Shown: in pieces, positions 31,520 through 33,579 of the stretch
Layout: each line of letters opens with the position of its first letter
How positions within the stretch are numbered: the stretch's first letter is position 1
Source: Bacillota bacterium
Lineage (GTDB): Bacteria > Bacillota > UBA994 > UBA5500
Reading direction: 5' to 3'
Assembly (NCBI GenBank): GCA_023436245.1
Contig: JAEZJZ010000107.1
Span: 1 to 33,579, forward strand
Length of the DNA: 33,579 bases
Position numbers and translations under genes: made by a program
The notes under the pieces: generated by a model
The model's database searches: none
What the model saw: the letters and a program-made list of their open reading frames with translations, nothing else
What the model was told of the DNA's origin: nothing

Positions 31520-31610
31520 GATGCCTAGCGACGCGGTCCACCTGTTCCGCCAGTTTCTCGGCGAGAATCAGCCTGACTGCGAAGCGTTCATGGTCATGTG
31601 CCTCGCCGAA
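31437..31610 (+). pseudogene. JAB/RadC-like protein, N-terminal fragment
   Basis: The frame starts MTQAKRVSIVSLKTVREGSV, then REREIRMPSDAVHLFRQFLG and EAFMVMCL. This is the N-terminal segment of the JAB-domain (RadC-like) proteins often carried on mobile elements. The JAB metal motif (HxH) that should follow is absent. Instead the frame passes directly into AEGQHEAIISGEL, which is serine-recombinase sequence, and stops at 31646. A deletion that joined the two genes explains this. Confidence 0.65.
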
Positions 31611-32436
31611 GGGCAACACGAGGCGATCATCTCCGGCGAGTTGTAGAACCGCGTGCAGGTGCCGTACGACAGCAAAGCCGGCCGCACTCCCCGTTCGTCT
31701 GACGACTACCCGCTGACCGGCCTGCTCCGGTGTCCTGAGTGCGGCTCGGGGATGGTGGCGGCCCGCAACACGGCCTACGCGCAAGAAAGTGGTGACACGC
31801 TACTACTACTGCGGCAACTTCCGCAACAAGGGATCGGCAGTCTGCTATTCCAACAGCATCCGCGCTGGTGAAGCGGAAGCCTTCGTCTTCAGCAAGCTGG
31901 CCGAGCTGGTGCGCCGGCCCAAGCTGCTGCGGCAAGTCGTTTCCAGAGCGAACTCGAAGCTCCAGGCCAGCAGCGGGCCATTGCAGCAGGAACTCGAGGC
32001 CGCGCGCAAGTTGCTGGAAGAGAACAGAGCTAAGCAGGAGAAGTACTTCCGGCTGTACGAGGCGGACGGGCTCGGCGCCGACGCGCTCGTCCAGCGACTA
32101 AGCGAGCTGAAGGGAGAAGCCGCCAAGCTCACCAGGAGAGTTGACGAGCTGTCACGCGATCTGTCGGCCAGCACGGCGACTTCCGTCGACTACGCGCAAG
32201 TGCGCTACTTGCTGTCCAACCTGCAGCGCTTCCTGGCAAAAGCCAGCCCGGCACAGACCAAGACGCTGCTGCAGTTGCTGGTCAAGCGCATCACCCTCGA
32301 CCGCGACCGGAAGCCGGAGAAGATGGAGATCTGCCTCGGCGAAGCGGTACAACGGTATATAGAATGCGGCCCCACCGAACAGGTTTCGGTGGGGCCTTTG
32401 CTGTCACTGAATCAGTCCATCCGATTGGAGGTGTAA
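31611..32436 (+). pseudogene. Large serine recombinase, C-terminal part, decayed
   Basis: After the join, EAIISGEL is followed by a TAG (31644-31646) and then in frame by NRVQ, RSSDDYPLTGLLRCPECGSG and MVAARNTAY. At about 31785 the sense shifts to another frame: RKKVVTRYYYCGNFRNKGSA. The zinc-ribbon cysteines (CPEC, then C and C), a long coiled coil (about 31970-32160) and the C-terminal SPAQTKTLLQLLVKRITL stretch identify a large serine recombinase. The N-terminal catalytic domain with the active serine is missing, so it cannot be active. Confidence 0.85.
32368..32396 (+). terminator. Intrinsic terminator at the recombinase end
   Basis: GGCCCCACCGAA and TTCGGTGGGGCC form a perfect 12-bp stem around CAGGT, followed by TTTGCTG. 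It is read through by the C-terminal codons of the recombinase frame. Confidence 0.75.
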
Positions 32437-32465
32437 CATGACGCCACAATGGCCAGTTCACAGTT

Positions 32466-32501
32466 CTTCTAGGTGAGCCTCCGCACAGGTCGACCTAGAA
32501 G
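32466..32501. other. 9-bp inverted repeat beyond the recombinase, possible element boundary
   Basis: CTTCTAGGT (32466-32474) and ACCTAGAAG (32493-32501) are exact inverted arms with an 18-base spacer, about 30 bases after the recombinase frame ends. Serine integrase attachment sites often lie next to the gene end and have short imperfect dyads. No matching second site is found upstream, so this is a suggestion only. Confidence 0.25.
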
Positions 32502-32624
32502 GCCAACGCTAACCAACAAGTCTCCTGGGTGGCCTCGAAACAGAGAATGCCGTCACTGCGATTCGGCAGCGGAAGGCAGCGCAAATCCCACCTACTCATC
32601 CACTGCTGCCCCGTGAGCGATTCC

Positions 32625-33455
32625 CTAGTCTTCCAGCAGCCTTTTGGCATACGCAATATAGTAGTGCCGTCCGTTCGCACTTGTTTCCAAATTGGAAAGT
32701 GCCATCAGACCCTCGGCCTTCAACTGCTTGGCCTCTCTTGTCTGCCGCTCAGCGCTGATCAGCAGATCGCAAACCTCAACCGCCCACTGTGGCTCTTGAT
32801 GATCCAGAGCTCTTCTGACTTCTGCCAGCGCCTTCTCCGAGCTTCCGATCAGGTCAAGCATCCTGACGGCATGTTCTCTTGGCGCCATCCTGTTCAGATT
32901 GGTTGGATTGCCATCGAACCATCCAAGATAGGCGTTGTAGATGCTGCGCACGGCCCACCCAACGGTTCCATAGAACTCACCCAAATAGGGTAGTTCTGCA
33001 AGCTCTGCGGGCAGCTTCACGGCAGTCGCCAGTGCATCTACTGACAAGCCCCTGTTCATGCCCTTCAGGGTTTCAGTCAGGATGCACTCGAGTGCGTCCC
33101 GATAGTTGGACAACACCTCCTGCACCTGCTCCCGACCGATCAGTGCCTTTGTGTGACCCGGCAGAACATACTCGGCGGGGTAAACTAACATCATGTTCAG
33201 TGAGTCAATCCACCCACTGACGTCCCGGTATTGTCCGCCGCCGATGGAGTACAGGTTCGGAAGGCACGCATAGTAATTATCCCCGCAACAAAGCATCTTG
33301 CTGTCTGGAAGCCAAATGAGAATCTGATCATCCGTTTCGCCAATCGCCGGTACCAACTCCACCTGGATACCATCAATCGTACGGTTTACTTTCCCTTCTT
33401 GGTAAACAGTTGTCGGAGCCAAGAAGGCCCTCTTTCCGTCCCCTACAGCGATATG
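32625..33455 (-). pseudogene. Alkylsulfatase-like MBL-fold protein, 5' part removed by an IS
   Basis: The frame encodes the second part of a BDS1/SdsA1-like alkylsulfatase. It reads IAVGDGKRAFLAPTTVY, the metal-site piece GETDDQILIWLPDSKMLCCG, NLYSIGG, LPGHTKALIG, NYRDALECIL, and then the dimerisation domain from LPYLGEFYGTVGWAVRSIYN to the end. The N-terminal part with HxHxDH zinc ligands is missing: going upstream the frame enters IS21-type terminal sequence at about 33455 and meets a stop. The TTG at 33422 is not a real start. The gene is therefore inactive as it stands, unless the assembly is wrong. Confidence 0.8.
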
Positions 33456-33579
33456 TGTTTGCTAACGTAATAGTTGACCACTTTGAAGGAAAACGCTAAC
33501 CGAAAAGTTGACCACCTTAGCACATCACCCTGTTACTCTTGTAGTTGAGAGACAGCAAGAGGACAGGAGGAAAGGTTGT
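33456..33579 (+). mobile_element. Terminal end of an IS21-family insertion sequence
   Basis: The sequence TGTTTGCTAACG begins near 33456. Two 21-bp near-repeats follow, at 33461-33481 and 33495-33515, each GCTAAC-AA-AGTTGACCAC in outline; such multiple terminal repeats are typical of IS21 transposase-binding ends. A strong AGGAGG lies at 33564-33569, just before the window ends, as expected for the start of the transposase gene istA to the right. The exact outer boundary and target duplication cannot be set from one end. Confidence 0.75.

Overview
The window looks like a chromosomal contig of an anaerobic, endospore-forming Bacillota (Clostridia-like, moderately high GC by eye). This rests on a hydG-hydE-hydF [FeFe]-hydrogenase maturation operon, a GerW/YtfJ sporulation protein next to a DUF2953 protein, strong AGGAGG-type ribosome sites, frequent GTG starts and mostly lipoprotein-type secreted enzymes. 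I cannot assign a genus. The first 32 bases are a C-rich run that looks like a contig-end artefact.

Layout. 1-4.2 kb: a minus-strand operon of a TM1266-type regulator, hydG, hydE and hydF, preceded by a leader with a terminator-like hairpin and a perfect 10-bp dyad. 4.3-6.1 kb: a polyamine pair, speE then speB, with a recognisable promoter. 6.2-10.8 kb: gamma-carbonic anhydrase (+), hisS, a YibE/F membrane protein, gerW and DUF2953 (all -). This stretch carries five copies of a two-hairpin repeat, three of them in tandem just before the gerW ribosome site. 10.9-14.2 kb: an HD-GYP remnant, a repressor-like XRE/S24 gene divergent from a small HTH gene, an unrecognised 324-aa protein, and an ATC-hydrolase-like protein. 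14.3-22.9 kb: beta-lactamase-fold and M28 lipoproteins, a DUF3795 protein, a three-gene ABC exporter operon, an Eis-like acetyltransferase, a VOC protein and a small membrane protein. 23-27.5 kb: an M81 (MlrC-like) peptidase and an M16C (PreP-like) peptidase.

27.6-33.6 kb is an accessory zone with much decay. It holds a deoxyribosyltransferase-like protein, a methyltransferase pseudogene with one in-frame stop, an AT-richer orphan gene, a possible restriction-subunit remnant, two tandem micro-ORFs that look paralogous, a JAB/RadC-like N-terminus joined to a decayed serine recombinase, and an alkylsulfatase gene cut by the end of an IS21-family element that runs off the window.

The most unusual observations are: (i) the repeat family, whose hairpin arms differ by compensatory changes; (ii) the dyad and possible attenuator before the hydrogenase maturation operon; (iii) the S24-type regulator that has lost both catalytic residues; (iv) the tandem micro-ORFs in the recombinase element; and (v) the promoter of the M81 gene, framed by two inverted half-sites. 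I see no tRNA, rRNA or CRISPR array. All assignments are by reading motifs; no database search was run.
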